64,000 bases of DNA. It comes from Desulforhabdus amnigena. GTDB taxonomy: Bacteria; Desulfobacterota; Syntrophobacteria; Syntrophobacterales; Syntrophobacteraceae. Within the stretch, counting starts at the first letter, position 1, and every line of letters starts with the position of its first letter. The notes under the pieces were generated by a model. That model saw nothing but the letters and a program-made list of their open reading frames with translations, ran no database searches and was not told where the DNA came from. The stretch spans positions 3,800,501-3,864,500 of the forward strand of contig NZ_BSDR01000001.1 of the NCBI RefSeq assembly GCF_027925305.1. Direction: 5' to 3'. Below are positions 50,089 to 59,273 of the stretch, piece by piece. The translations under genes were made by a program, and so were the position numbers.

Positions 50089-51015
50089 TTACCTTTTCTT
50101 GCTGGTTGTGCGGACAGCATTTTTGACCAATGCACCAAACCGTGCCAATATATAAACTGAGGCAATCAGAGTATTGCCGGGGATATGACCGAGTGTCTGA
50201 CTACGTTTGAACGACATCGCAAGAGATGGAAATATAATCGCCAAAAAACCAGCTATAAAAAGAGATGGTGCAGTAAACCAAATACCCAATACAAGACATA
50301 GGATGCAACAAGAGATGCTGACGAGAGCAAGCATGGCAGGTCTGGAATGAATGATTTTTTGCCAACTGCCGCTGTCGCCTAATCCATGCCATATCTCTCG
50401 TTTTATAAACTGTGTCAATGATTTAGGAAATCCATAATGATAAGTTTTGAATTTGGGATCGATGACCAGTTTTGAGCCGAATCGAGTAGCGCGCTGACAA
50501 AATTCCCAATCTTCACCGGTTATGAGCTTCTCGTCAAATCCTGAAAGGCGCGTAAAGAGAGCCCGTGGCACTACCATGTTGCCACTGTTGATGTGTTTTT
50601 GACTGAACTCACTTCCTACAAACCAGTGGTTCTCCAGCCAAGAAGCATTTGATGGTTTGAGGTAGGGAGCACCGGTGATAATCGATGCGTTCGACGGATA
50701 ATTTGCAGCAAATGCTTGGATCGCATGCACCCATTCCTTGGTGATCTCAACGTCAGCATCGAGGAAAGCTAGTATGGTGCCGCTCGAATGAGTCACACCT
50801 AGGTTTCTTAATGCGGCAATGGTGATGGAAGGCGCCAACAGAGTTTTGATACCGTATTCTTGGCCGATTTGCAGAGACCCATCGGTTGAGCCATTGTCGA
50901 CAATGATGATCTCAAAGCTTCCTTTGAAGTCCAACATGTATCGGCCGATTGCCCCAAGGGTCTGACGCAATATGGCAGCTTCATTAAAGCATGGAATGAT
51001 GATACTTATGTCCAA
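50089..51015 (-). CDS. Glycosyltransferase family 2 protein with C-terminal membrane segments
   Basis: The 308-residue GT-A enzyme begins with a TTG (MDISIIIPCFNEAAILRQTL). The D-x-D-type block is ILAFLDADVEI, followed by FDEKLITGEDWEFCQRATRFG (ED motif) and two membrane segments near residues 235-270. It adds a sugar to a membrane-linked carrier. Only 32 bases separate its start from the IS66 element, so its normal upstream region is lost. The stop lies in the ISKra4 target duplication and the frame is complete. Confidence 0.9.
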   Translation of the reverse strand: MDISIIIPCFNEAAILRQTLGAIGRYMLDFKGSFEIIIVDNGSTDGSLQIGQEYGIKTLLAPSITIAALRNLGVTHSSGTILAFLDADVEITKEWVHAIQAFAANYPSNASIITGAPYLKPSNASWLENHWFVGSEFSQKHINSGNMVVPRALFTRLSGFDEKLITGEDWEFCQRATRFGSKLVIDPKFKTYHYGFPKSLTQFIKREIWHGLGDSGSWQKIIHSRPAMLALVSISCCILCLVLGIWFTAPSLFIAGFLAIIFPSLAMSFKRSQTLGHIPGNTLIASVYILARFGALVKNAVRTTSKKR

Positions 51016-51128
51016 TATGGCTCACGGGGGTTGTAGTTATCTAATTCGTAAGCGATCAGGGAACCCCATCTTTCGGGTAAACCAATAGTGTACCAAGATC
51101 GCCTCACACTTTATGAAGGAGGCGATCA

Positions 51129-51443
51129 ATGAAGAAGACCCAATCGACTGACAATGAAGTAAGGCAGAAATTCTGGGAGCACCACCTGGCTCAATGGCAA
51201 GCAGGTGGTCTGTCGCAGGCCGAATACTGTCGAAGGCATGGACTGAGCGTCAAGACCTTCGGCTATCACAAACGCACGAAAGGAACAGACTCGCTCTGCC
51301 TTGTGGAGGTCCCCCTGGCAGCTCCGGTTTGCTCTCTCCCCAAGCCCCTCAGTCTCACCGTGGGCTCCCGGTACACCATCCGGATCGAAGCAGGCTTTGA
51401 TGCAGACACTCTGCGCGATCTCCTCGAGGTGCTCGACCGATGA
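51129..51443 (+). CDS. tnpA: IS66 accessory protein TnpA
   Basis: The 104-residue protein has FWEHHLAQWQAGGLSQAEYCRRHGLSVKTFGYHKR, written here as one conserved helix-turn-helix stretch at residues 15-48, followed by LVEVPLAAP and a C-terminal IRIEAGFDADTLRDLLEVL. This is the typical IS66 OrfA. Its last codons overlap the tnpB start by 4 bases (ATGA). Confidence 0.92.
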   Translation: MKKTQSTDNEVRQKFWEHHLAQWQAGGLSQAEYCRRHGLSVKTFGYHKRTKGTDSLCLVEVPLAAPVCSLPKPLSLTVGSRYTIRIEAGFDADTLRDLLEVLDR

Positions 51444-51793
51444 TCGCCCTGCCGCAGCACACCCGGGTCTATCTTGCTTTGGGCAGTACCGACATGCGCA
51501 AGGAGATCAACGGACTCTCGATTCTTGCGGAAGGGACGCTCTCGCTCGATCCTTTCTCAGGACATCTTTTCGTCTTCTGCAATAGAAGTCGATCGACCGT
51601 AAAGATCCTCTATTGGCAAAGGAACGGGTTCTGCCTTTTTCAAAAGAGGTTGGAGAAGGAACGGTTCCGCTGGCCTGAAACCAGAGAGCAGGTGATGGAG
51701 ATCGGGCTGAGGGACCTGTCTTTCCTTCTCGAGGGGCTCGATTTCACCGCCCTCCATCCCCACCGGGATTTGCACTACTCCACCCTTCTCTAA
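51440..51793 (+). CDS. tnpB: IS66 accessory protein TnpB
   Basis: The 117-residue protein has RVYLALGSTDMRKEINGLSI, the SGHLFVFCNRSRSTVKILYW stretch (start of the classic F-x-x-x-x-x-x-K-x-L-x-W-x-x-x-G motif) and KRLEKERFRWP. It is the normal OrfB of IS66 elements (PF05717). Its exact role in transposition is not settled. It overlaps tnpA. Confidence 0.94.
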   Translation: MIALPQHTRVYLALGSTDMRKEINGLSILAEGTLSLDPFSGHLFVFCNRSRSTVKILYWQRNGFCLFQKRLEKERFRWPETREQVMEIGLRDLSFLLEGLDFTALHPHRDLHYSTLL

Positions 51794-51865
51794 AAGCGGT
51801 TTATTCTCCGGAATCATTACAAAAGGAACTGTTAAAGAAGGCCTTTTTATGGTAGTATATTTTTT

Positions 51866-53452
51866 ATAAATGAGGCCCTTTTACCCAATAATTTTGAACT
51901 GCTCAAAACGATCATCCGAGATCAGGAAGCGGCGTTTCTCGACCAGAAGCAACGGTATGAATCCCGCATCGAATTCCTGGAGGAACGGTTGAGGCTCCTT
52001 CAAAACGAGCTCTTCCGGCGCAGTTCTGAAAAACGCCCTGTGGAGGAGGACCCTCGCCAGCTCCATCTTTTCAACGAAGCTGAAGTGAGTGCGGAAGAAA
52101 AGCCGGTGACCGAAGAGATCGAAGTCCCCGCCCACACCCGGCAAAAACCCAGGAGAAAGCCTCTTCCCGAACATCTGCCTCGCGTGGAAGTGATCCACGA
52201 TATTGTCGAGGAAGAGAAGATCTGTGCCTGTGGAGCGACACTTTCGCGGATCGGCGAGGAAGTATCGGAGAAGCTCGACATCATCCCCGCCAGGGTTCAA
52301 GTCATTCGCACCATTCGCCCCAAGTACGCGTGCAAAGGCTGCGAGGGAGTGGAAAGCGAAGGGGGAGCGGTCAGAATCGCCGAGCCTCCTCCAGAGATGA
52401 TCCCCAAGGGGATTGCCACGGCAGGGACCCTTGCTTATGTGGCTACCGCAAAATACGCCGACGGCACCCCGCTCTACCGGCTCTCAAAGATCCTTGAGCG
52501 TTACGGAATCGAGATCCCCCGATCCACTATGGCCTCCTGGATGGTGATGGCAGGCGATCGGTGCCGCTTGATCATGGAGATGCTTCAGAGGGAGCTCAAA
52601 TCGGGGGCCCTCATCAATTGCGACGAGACTCCCGTGCAGGTCCTCTTTGAGCCGGGACGTGCCAACACCACGGATTCCTACATGTGGGTCTTCAGGGGAG
52701 GAGACCCGCAAAAACCTGTTGTCCTCTTCCACTATGCCCCTACAAGATCGGGGGATGTTCCCAGGGAGATCCTCGAGGGGTACCAGGGGTATCTGCAAAC
52801 CGATGCTTTCTCGGCCTATGATCAGTTCGACAGGCCGGGGTCCAGGATTGTGCTCATCGGGTGCATGGCGCATGTGAGAAGAAACTTCGTCAAAGTCATC
52901 GATGCCCGGGGAAAGGGGGCGAAGAAGACCGGGAGTGCCGAGGTCGCCCTCGAATACATCCGAAAGCTCTACGCCATTGAAAAGGTGGCTCGGGAGCGCA
53001 AGCTTACTCCTGACGAAATCCGTGCTCTCAGGAAAAAAGAAGCCGAGCCGATCCTCAAGGAGTTTAAAGCCTGGATGAAGGGGCGCCTGCCGCAGACCCC
53101 ACCCAAGGGGCTTCTGGGCAAAGCCCTGAGCTATGCCCTCAACCACTGGCACAAACTCATCCGCTATCTGGAGGACGGCCGCATTCCCATAGACAACAAC
53201 ATGGCGGAGAATGCCATCCGACCCTTTGTGGTCGGTCGAAAAAACTGGCTGTTCAACGGGCACCCCAACGGAGCCAAGGCTGCCGCCACCCTCTACAGCC
53301 TGATTGAGACAGCCAGAGCCTGCGGCCTGGAACCTTACCAGTATCTGCGCTATCTCTTTGAGAGGCTTCCCTTTGCCCGCAGTGAGGAAGATCACCTGGC
53401 TTTGCTTCCTCAGATGCTCACCCCGGAGCAGTTGACTCGCTCTCTCCAGTAG
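51866..53452 (+). CDS. tnpC: IS66 transposase TnpC, start codon unclear (ATA in place of ATG)
   Basis: The transposase frame carries an N-terminal leucine zipper (DQKQRYESRIEFLEERLRLL), a zinc-finger-like CACGATLSRIGEEV...CKGCEG, and the DDE part NCDETPVQVLFEPG, YLQTDAFSAYDQF, ...NNMAENAIRPFVVGRKNWLF. Family members begin M-N-E-A-L-L-P-N; here the same place reads ATA AAT GAG GCC CTT TTA, so the initiator is ATA. No ATG, GTG or TTG lies between the upstream stop and a TTG at 51989. The ATA start or a shorter product from 51989 is therefore likely, which would remove the zipper. Confidence 0.85.
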   Translation: MNEALLPNNFELLKTIIRDQEAAFLDQKQRYESRIEFLEERLRLLQNELFRRSSEKRPVEEDPRQLHLFNEAEVSAEEKPVTEEIEVPAHTRQKPRRKPLPEHLPRVEVIHDIVEEEKICACGATLSRIGEEVSEKLDIIPARVQVIRTIRPKYACKGCEGVESEGGAVRIAEPPPEMIPKGIATAGTLAYVATAKYADGTPLYRLSKILERYGIEIPRSTMASWMVMAGDRCRLIMEMLQRELKSGALINCDETPVQVLFEPGRANTTDSYMWVFRGGDPQKPVVLFHYAPTRSGDVPREILEGYQGYLQTDAFSAYDQFDRPGSRIVLIGCMAHVRRNFVKVIDARGKGAKKTGSAEVALEYIRKLYAIEKVARERKLTPDEIRALRKKEAEPILKEFKAWMKGRLPQTPPKGLLGKALSYALNHWHKLIRYLEDGRIPIDNNMAENAIRPFVVGRKNWLFNGHPNGAKAAATLYSLIETARACGLEPYQYLRYLFERLPFARSEEDHLALLPQMLTPEQLTRSLQ

Positions 53453-53550
53453 GTTACCCCTGCCTTCCAGTACGCGCTCGTCCGTCATCTTCAAGGACTC
53501 ATCCTGCCATGGCAGCCTTCAGCTTGGAAGGTGTACTTGCCAAGACGCTT

Positions 53551-54781
53551 ACACTTTTCAGGGGGAGCGGCCATGAGATGGCCGCTTAGCCCAAGTTGAA
53601 GGCAACAGGGATGGCCCTACCTTTTTCGATCAGGTACTCAAGTGCATTGAGTCCAATCTGAAAGAGACTCAGATCACACCGATGCTTTCGGTGAAAGATC
53701 GTGTGCCAGCCTTGGCGCACGGCCTCGACTCCCAAACAGATGATCCAGTAGTAGGCCAGGCACGCTGCGATCATCAGACGGCCCAAGCGGGCTGGATCGG
53801 ATAAATGGCTCTTGTGCAGGTAGAAACCACGGCTTTTCTGATCGGAAAAGAACGTTTCGATTTTAAATCGCTTTTTGTAAACGCTACAGGCGTCTTCGAC
53901 GGATTCCATGTTGGTGACGAGAAAGATGGGCTCCTTGTAGCCATTTCCCCACCAGGCGATGGCCGTAACAGGGCCATATTCTTCCCTGGAAAAAGAGACT
54001 TGGGGAGCAACGAGCGTTTCTCCCGCCTGGAGGTTGCAGGCCATGTCCTCAAAGGAGAACTCGTGATCCTCCGTGCTGAGCATGATGGTTGAAGCTGTAC
54101 GTGATACATACTGCCAGCCCCATTGGTTGACAGTCTTTTGGTAGTCAACACCATCAAATTCCCCGTCCCCTACCAGGATGATTTGAGCCTCGGCGGGAAG
54201 GAGGGAGTGAACACGATCGAGAAGTTCAAGATGGATTTCTTCAGGGAAATGCCCCTTCTTACCTTCTCTGACGATCCACGCCAGGGGAAACAGTCTCTTT
54301 TTGTAGACAATGCCGATGACCAGGGCTGTGCATCCCATGCCGACAGCACTCCCGTCGATGGCCAGAACGAGAGACATGCTCGCCAAAGCTGCAATCAGGA
54401 TCTGAGCAAAGGGCATGAAGTAGATTTCCTGGCTGATGCGCTCATTGTCTATCCAGCGGGAAAACCGTTTGACACGGCTCTCCCGGTTGGCGCGCTTCTT
54501 GTTGGCGTATGGCTCGACCGTCGCTTTCCTGGCCACGTCGGGAAGATTCGTACTTTGGCTGCCAACGATCCCACCGATCATGGAGGCCAAGGTGTTCAGG
54601 TGTCGGGCCAGATTACCCTTGGGGTCTCCCGGGTACATTCTTTTCAAAGCATTTCTCACTGCACGGTGGCGTTTCTGGGTATCACTCATGGGGAGGCTTC
54701 CTCTTTGATTCTGAAATTCTCCTTCAAAATCAAAGCTTATCCTGTCAGGCAAGCCCTCCTTCGGATCGCCTGAAAAAGTGT
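53551..54781 (-). mobile_element. IS4-family insertion sequence
   Basis: The ends ACACTTTTCAGG (left) and ACACTTTTTCAGG (right, on the minus strand) are imperfect inverted repeats. The element shares its first bases with the last bases of IS66. No target duplication is visible. On the right it has cut a glycosyltransferase gene. Confidence 0.8.
53586..54689 (-). CDS. IS4-family transposase
   Basis: The ATG at 54689 follows GAGGAAG; a longer frame from 54752 is unlikely. The 367-residue DDE protein has MSLVLAIDGSAVGMG (Asp), IILVGDGEFDGVDY (Asp) and the YKKRFKIETFFSDQKSRGFY block (the Y-x2-R-x3-E-x6-K motif of IS4 elements). All three catalytic residues are present, so the protein could be functional. 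Confidence 0.92.
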   Translation of the reverse strand: MSDTQKRHRAVRNALKRMYPGDPKGNLARHLNTLASMIGGIVGSQSTNLPDVARKATVEPYANKKRANRESRVKRFSRWIDNERISQEIYFMPFAQILIAALASMSLVLAIDGSAVGMGCTALVIGIVYKKRLFPLAWIVREGKKGHFPEEIHLELLDRVHSLLPAEAQIILVGDGEFDGVDYQKTVNQWGWQYVSRTASTIMLSTEDHEFSFEDMACNLQAGETLVAPQVSFSREEYGPVTAIAWWGNGYKEPIFLVTNMESVEDACSVYKKRFKIETFFSDQKSRGFYLHKSHLSDPARLGRLMIAACLAYYWIICLGVEAVRQGWHTIFHRKHRCDLSLFQIGLNALEYLIEKGRAIPVAFNLG

Positions 54782-55116
54782 CCGGTAGTCAAATCTAATT
54801 GAGGGTTGGTCATAATTGGCTCAACCCGTTCTAATAAAGGGTTAGAGGCAAACAATGTCAGACTTTTTCCAGCGTAGCGAATTCGCTCGAGTAATTCCAG
54901 AGGGCTGGGGACCAACTGAACCCTCCTGATGATCATGCCTGACAGTGATGAATCCATCCTGCTTGTATCGATTCGCTCGTAGGCGCTTTGGTCCACGGTG
55001 AGAACATAAGGTTCCCAACCAAATTCCGGCAGGTATTTGGCAAACTTCGCCGGCCGCACCCCTCCCACTGCGGCGTCAGGGGGGAAATGAAAGGCGATGA
55101 TGAGGATTCGTTTCAT
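54782..55116 (-). pseudogene. Glycosyltransferase family 4, 5' fragment truncated by IS4
   Basis: About 111 residues of the acceptor half remain: MKRILIIAFHFPPDAAVGGV, RPAKFAKYLPEFGWEPYVLT, ending near NPQLDL at the IS4 boundary. The frame runs on for about 12 IS-derived codons. The remaining two thirds of the enzyme is not found on the other side of IS4 and IS66. It is a paralogue of the protein encoded at 47021-48322. Confidence 0.85.
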
Positions 55117-55246
55117 ATTCGTTTTGTTTTACCTGCAAATGTTTGCCCACTCGTTGAACCCCCTGTGACATTTGGGAGGGCAAGGCCGAAATCTTCAAAG
55201 GCATCCCCGCACGGGAATCGAGTTGGTTTGGGGCGTACAGGGAAAT

Positions 55247-56332
55247 TCAGGGACTGCAGGTTCTTCGGTAAATTAAATGGGCTTTTTGCATGGAGACATT
55301 CTGCGAGGCTCTCTGTTCTACAACTCGCAGATTATGAACAACCATCTCCCTGCCGAGGGACTCCTCGTTGAACAGTCTCTTCATCGCCTGAAACAACCCG
55401 TCTGAGTCTCCAGCCGGGACAACCAGTCCATTCCGGCCGGCTTCAATCCATTCCAACACAGACGGGACCGAAGAAACTACTGGAGGAACACCGCACGCCA
55501 TCCCTTCCAGTAGCGCCATGGGGGTTCCATCGCTGTGAGGCACTGTCACCATGATATCCGCCAGATTGTAAAGAGCCGGCAAGTCTTCATAGGCCACCTC
55601 ACCGACCCATTTTACCCGATCAACGATCTCCAGTCTTGCTGCCAATTCCTGGAGTTTTTGCAAGCGGGCAGGATCTGCATTGTAATACTTCTGAATCAGC
55701 ACCGTGTCAGGCCTAAAATATGTGAGCCGAGCAAAAGCTTCCAACACTTTGTCGATATTATAAATTTCATTTACACTCCGTGGGGAATAGACGACTCTCG
55801 TCGCGCCGTGGATGCCGATTCGCTCACGCCAGGCGGTAGTGTCCAGGCCGGGACGAAACAAGTCCGTGTCCACTCCCCACTGCACTACATGCACGTGGTC
55901 CTGTCGGCCGGAGATTTCAGCGATTCTAGACTTAAGATCGTACGAATCGCAGGTAACGAACCTGGCGAATTTCAAGGCGTTCCGGATGGATTGCTGTACT
56001 TGTTCAGAATAGCTTGGATATTTGTATATATCAGATCCCCAGGCGGTAATGCCTGTGGGACAGTGCCCAATCCCCGCCGCCAGCGGAGCAAATCCGGCCC
56101 AGTGAACATGGAAGATGTCGGCGCGGAGCAATCGCAGCCAAAGTCTGATTTCGGCTTTGAGCAAAGCCTCACGGCGTCGAGCACAAACCAGGGGGATCAT
56201 TCGTACTTTCGGCAACTCGCTCCCCGGTGGGGTCAATGAGAGCACAGTAACACGCTCTCCCCTTTTGGCAAAATATTCAGCCCACCTCCTGAGATGGATA
56301 TGATGGCCCCAACCGAGATAAACGATGTTCAC
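55247..56332 (-). CDS. Glycosyltransferase family 4 protein
   Basis: The 361-residue GT-B enzyme starts MNIVYLGWGHHIHLRRWAEY and has IFHVHWAGFAPLAAGIGHCP, ITAWGSDIYKYPSY, VVYSPRSVNEIYNIDKVLEA, DIMVTVPHSDGTPMALLEGM (the donor-binding E-x7-E-type helix) and VVPAGDSDGLFQAM. It probably adds a sugar to the growing repeat unit. It lies 3 bases after the aminotransferase gene. Confidence 0.92.
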   Translation of the reverse strand: MNIVYLGWGHHIHLRRWAEYFAKRGERVTVLSLTPPGSELPKVRMIPLVCARRREALLKAEIRLWLRLLRADIFHVHWAGFAPLAAGIGHCPTGITAWGSDIYKYPSYSEQVQQSIRNALKFARFVTCDSYDLKSRIAEISGRQDHVHVVQWGVDTDLFRPGLDTTAWRERIGIHGATRVVYSPRSVNEIYNIDKVLEAFARLTYFRPDTVLIQKYYNADPARLQKLQELAARLEIVDRVKWVGEVAYEDLPALYNLADIMVTVPHSDGTPMALLEGMACGVPPVVSSVPSVLEWIEAGRNGLVVPAGDSDGLFQAMKRLFNEESLGREMVVHNLRVVEQRASQNVSMQKAHLIYRRTCSP

Positions 56333-56335
56333 GGA

Positions 56336-57475
56336 TCAGGCCTCGATAAGCTGCGCGAGGGTTTTGACGCAGCGGTCGACGTCCTCGATGATCATCTGTG
56401 GATACAGGGGGAGTGTCAGACAGTGGGCTCCGATGAGTTCCGTGTGTGGCAGTGATCTGCTGGGACACAGTCCGGCATAGGCCTGAAAGGTGTGAATGGG
56501 GGGATAATGGATGCTGCTTTGAATACCCTCCTGACGCAGTCCTTCCATCACATGTCGGCGTTCGGTTTGAGGTGGCAGTAAAACGGGCATGATATGGCAT
56601 GCGCTGAATTCCAAAGGATAGGAGCCGAATGGCACCGACAGGGCAGGCGTCTCCTTGGCCAGCTGGTTCCGATACGCCGTCACGAGAGTCCGACGTTGCT
56701 CGTTTTTTCCTTCCAGCTTTTCTAATTGCACCAGCCCCAAGGCGGCAGTGATCTCAGTGGGTCGGTAATTGAAGCCGACTGCGACCACATCGTAGCTGAA
56801 AGCATGCCCTTGATGGCGATCCAGGGTGAGGGTCGTCATGCCGTGGGAGCGCAACAGGCGGAGACGGGATGCAATCTCGTCGTCGTCAGTGACGAGCATG
56901 CCGCCTTCACCGGTGCTCAAGTTCTTGTTGGAAAAAAAGGAGAAACAGCCGATGTCTCCCCAAGTGCCCAAAGCTTTCCCCTTGTATAATGTGAGGGGCG
57001 CGTGGGCGCAGTCCTCGATCACCTTGAGTCCCCGCGCTCTGGCATAGGCGCTGATCTCATCCATTGCGCACGGGTATCCTGCGTAATGGACCGCACACAC
57101 CCCTTTGGTGCGCGGCGATTCGACAGTCTGGATCTGCTCCACTCCGATAACCCACTCATCCCGGCTTTTCACATCTGCGAAAACCGGCCGGGCTCCCACA
57201 TAGCGGATGGCGTTGGCCGTGGCCACAAAGGTCAGGGCCGGGCAGATCACTTCATCTTCCGGTCCCATTTCCAATGCCAGTTGTGCCAGATGGAGAGCTG
57301 CCGTGCAACTGCTGACGGCGATGGCATGTCGACACCCGACGCGGGCGGCGAAGGCTTCCTCAAATTTGCGCACGAGTGTTCCCATGGTGAGCCAGCCCGA
57401 GCGAATCACTTGTTCCACGGCCTTCACTTCCGCTTCACCGAAATCACATTCAAAAAGGGGCAGCGTCCAGTTCAA
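56336..57475 (-). CDS. DegT/DnrJ/EryC1/StrS sugar aminotransferase
   Basis: The 379-residue PLP enzyme has the normal length. The Schiff-base Lys lies in FSFFSNKNLSTGEGGMLVTD; PLP phosphate contacts are in VSSCTAALHLAQLAL; the Asp-x-x-His is VIEDCAHA. It transaminates a keto sugar nucleotide. Its neighbours are a nucleotidyltransferase and an SDR dehydratase, the usual company for making a 4-amino-sugar (for example the first steps toward legionaminic-acid-type sugars). The start overlaps the preceding stop (ATGA). Confidence 0.93.
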   Translation of the reverse strand: MNWTLPLFECDFGEAEVKAVEQVIRSGWLTMGTLVRKFEEAFAARVGCRHAIAVSSCTAALHLAQLALEMGPEDEVICPALTFVATANAIRYVGARPVFADVKSRDEWVIGVEQIQTVESPRTKGVCAVHYAGYPCAMDEISAYARARGLKVIEDCAHAPLTLYKGKALGTWGDIGCFSFFSNKNLSTGEGGMLVTDDDEIASRLRLLRSHGMTTLTLDRHQGHAFSYDVVAVGFNYRPTEITAALGLVQLEKLEGKNEQRRTLVTAYRNQLAKETPALSVPFGSYPLEFSACHIMPVLLPPQTERRHVMEGLRQEGIQSSIHYPPIHTFQAYAGLCPSRSLPHTELIGAHCLTLPLYPQMIIEDVDRCVKTLAQLIEA

Positions 57476-58191
57476 GAGCTTTGTCCTCCAGGTAGGAAGA
57501 GACTGCGTCTGGTTTCGAATTCCTCGACCGCCAGAGCATAGTCGTCAGGGCGGCCAATATCCAGCCAGTAACCATCGAAAGGATAGAGGCTGATTTTTTG
57601 CCCGGCGGCGAGCAGGGCCTTGACCAGGTCCGGCAGGTCGAAATAGCGGTTCTCCGGGATGTAAGCAAGGGCATCGGCCCGCAAAGCATAAATCCCCATG
57701 CTGACCCGATAGTCGAGAGGAGGTTTTTCAATATATTTCTCCACGCAGCCGTTGGAGTCCGCCTCGATGACCCCAAAATCGATCTTTACCGTACGCCGGT
57801 AACTGGCGATGGTCATGATGGTGTTACGGTTGAGGTGAAAATCCATGAAATCCCGAAAATTCAAGGTGGTCAGGATGTCGCCGTTCATCATCAAGAAATG
57901 GTCGGGAAGGTCCCCGATAAGCTTTAGAGGTGCGGCCGTGCCCAGGGGAGTGTCTTCCAGGGAGTAGCGGATCTGGAGGCCCAGGCGGGCACCGTCCTGG
58001 AAGAAAGCCTGCAGGAGTTCCGCCAGGTAACCGATTGCCACAGTAACCTTTTCGAATCCTCTGGCCTTGAGCTGGCGCAAGACGACTTCCAGGATGGGCA
58101 GATCACCGATGGGCATCAGGGGCTTGGGAAGAATGGTGGTGTAGGGTTTCAGCCGGGTGCCTTTGCCTCCGGCCAGAATGACAGCGTGCAT
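57472..58191 (-). CDS. Sugar-1-phosphate nucleotidyltransferase
   Basis: The ATG at 58191 gives MHAVILAGGKGTRLKPYT at once; a longer frame from 58224 adds an unrelated stretch. The 239-residue protein has the NTP-transferase signature, KPLMPIGDLPILEVVLRQL, MNGDILTTLNF (metal-binding Asp) and a C-terminal FDGYWLDIGRPDDYALAVEE. It activates a sugar-1-phosphate with NTP. No hexapeptide or CBS domain is attached. It lies in the nucleotide-sugar block with the SDR and DegT genes. Confidence 0.92.
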   Translation of the reverse strand: MHAVILAGGKGTRLKPYTTILPKPLMPIGDLPILEVVLRQLKARGFEKVTVAIGYLAELLQAFFQDGARLGLQIRYSLEDTPLGTAAPLKLIGDLPDHFLMMNGDILTTLNFRDFMDFHLNRNTIMTIASYRRTVKIDFGVIEADSNGCVEKYIEKPPLDYRVSMGIYALRADALAYIPENRYFDLPDLVKALLAAGQKISLYPFDGYWLDIGRPDDYALAVEEFETRRSLFLPGGQSS

Positions 58192-58271
58192 GGTGTGACC
58201 TTTAGCGCTTGAAGGGGCGAACATTTATGGGTGAATTCATTCGTCTAAAATGTACGGCAAGAGTTATTATT

Positions 58272-59273
58272 TTATGTTGCGTAAAGATCCGGTTTGTAAG
58301 CGCCAGGATGGGCAAGCACCCAGCGGATGGTCTTAGTAAGGCCCTCCTCGATCGTGGTCTTTGGGCGCCAATTTGTCAGTCGAAGGGCCTTACGATTATC
58401 ACACAACAACCGCTCCACCTCGCTGGCTTCCGGGCGAATGCGCTGTAGATCGGTTTCGATAGGAACCGTTTTATCCATGAGTTTCATGATGGTTTGCGCC
58501 AGCTCTCCAATGGAGATTTCACGACCGCTTCCTATGTTGGTGACCTGGCCGACAGTTTCATCGGAGATGGCAACTTCGATGAAACCTTCCACGGTGTCAC
58601 TCACGTAATTGAGATCTCTGGTTGGATGAAGGCTGCCAAGACGCAGATTGCTACCTGCGGCAACCTGCGAAATGATAGTGGGGATGACTGCCCGTGCCGA
58701 CTGGCGCGGACCGAACGTGTTGAAGGGGCGGATAATGGCCACCGGAAGATCGAAGGAACGGAAATAGCTTTCGGCGAGCATGTCCGCTCCGATCTTGGAG
58801 GCCGAATAGGGTGACTGGCCCTGTAAAGGGTGGATTTCGTCGATGGGGGCGTAGCGTGCGGTGCCGTAGCACTCGCTGGTGGACGTATGCACCACCTTCT
58901 TCACCCTATGCTTGCGGCAGGCCTCGAGCACATTCAGAGTTCCAAGCACATTGGTCGCGACATAACTCTGAGGAGCCGCATAGGAATAGGGGATGGCGAT
59001 CAGCGCAGCCAGGTGAAAGACCGTTTCGCATCCTTCCACGGCGCGCTCCATGGAGAAGGGGTCGGTCACATCCCCGGCCATGATTTCCACTTTGGCGAGA
59101 ACCTCCGCTGGGAGCCATTCCAGATTTCCCCAGTGGTTGCGGGCATTGTAGTGTACGAGTGCACGCACCTTTGCCCCTTCTTCCACCAGTCGTTCCACCA
59201 AGTGACTGCCAATGAATCCTCCGGCACCGGTTACGAGTACTGTGCTCTCATGAAATGATGCTGTTTTTATCAT
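58272..59273 (-). CDS. NAD-dependent sugar-nucleotide dehydratase/epimerase (SDR, LegB-like)
   Basis: The ATG at 59273 overlaps the preceding stop by 4 bases (ATGA). The 333-residue extended SDR has VLVTGAGGFIGSHLVERLV (Rossmann glycines), GDVTDPFSMERAVEGCETVF, the Ser/Thr in TSTSECYG, the Y-x3-K in SPYSASKIGADML, and IRPFNTFGPRQSARAVIPTI. NSR-type ALVHYNARNHWGNLEWL resembles LegB and GDP-mannose 4,6-dehydratase relatives. It probably makes a 4-keto-6-deoxy sugar nucleotide for the aminotransferase. Confidence 0.92.
   Translation of the reverse strand: MIKTASFHESTVLVTGAGGFIGSHLVERLVEEGAKVRALVHYNARNHWGNLEWLPAEVLAKVEIMAGDVTDPFSMERAVEGCETVFHLAALIAIPYSYAAPQSYVATNVLGTLNVLEACRKHRVKKVVHTSTSECYGTARYAPIDEIHPLQGQSPYSASKIGADMLAESYFRSFDLPVAIIRPFNTFGPRQSARAVIPTIISQVAAGSNLRLGSLHPTRDLNYVSDTVEGFIEVAISDETVGQVTNIGSGREISIGELAQTIMKLMDKTVPIETDLQRIRPEASEVERLLCDNRKALRLTNWRPKTTIEEGLTKTIRWVLAHPGAYKPDLYAT

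Larger units (their letters stand above)
51048..53552 (+). mobile_element. IS66-family insertion sequence
   Basis: The ends GTAAGCG (51048-51054) and CGCTTAC (53546-53552) match IS66-type terminal repeats, and three genes tnpA-tnpB-tnpC lie between. The expected 8-bp target duplication is absent (TCTAATTC on the left, ACTTTTCA on the right). The right end abuts the IS4 element directly, so rearrangement has removed the original flank. Confidence 0.85.

Noticed and set aside
52484-53494. Long minus-strand frame opposite IS66 tnpC
   Set aside because: It is a shadow of the high-GC transposase gene; its translation shows no family features.
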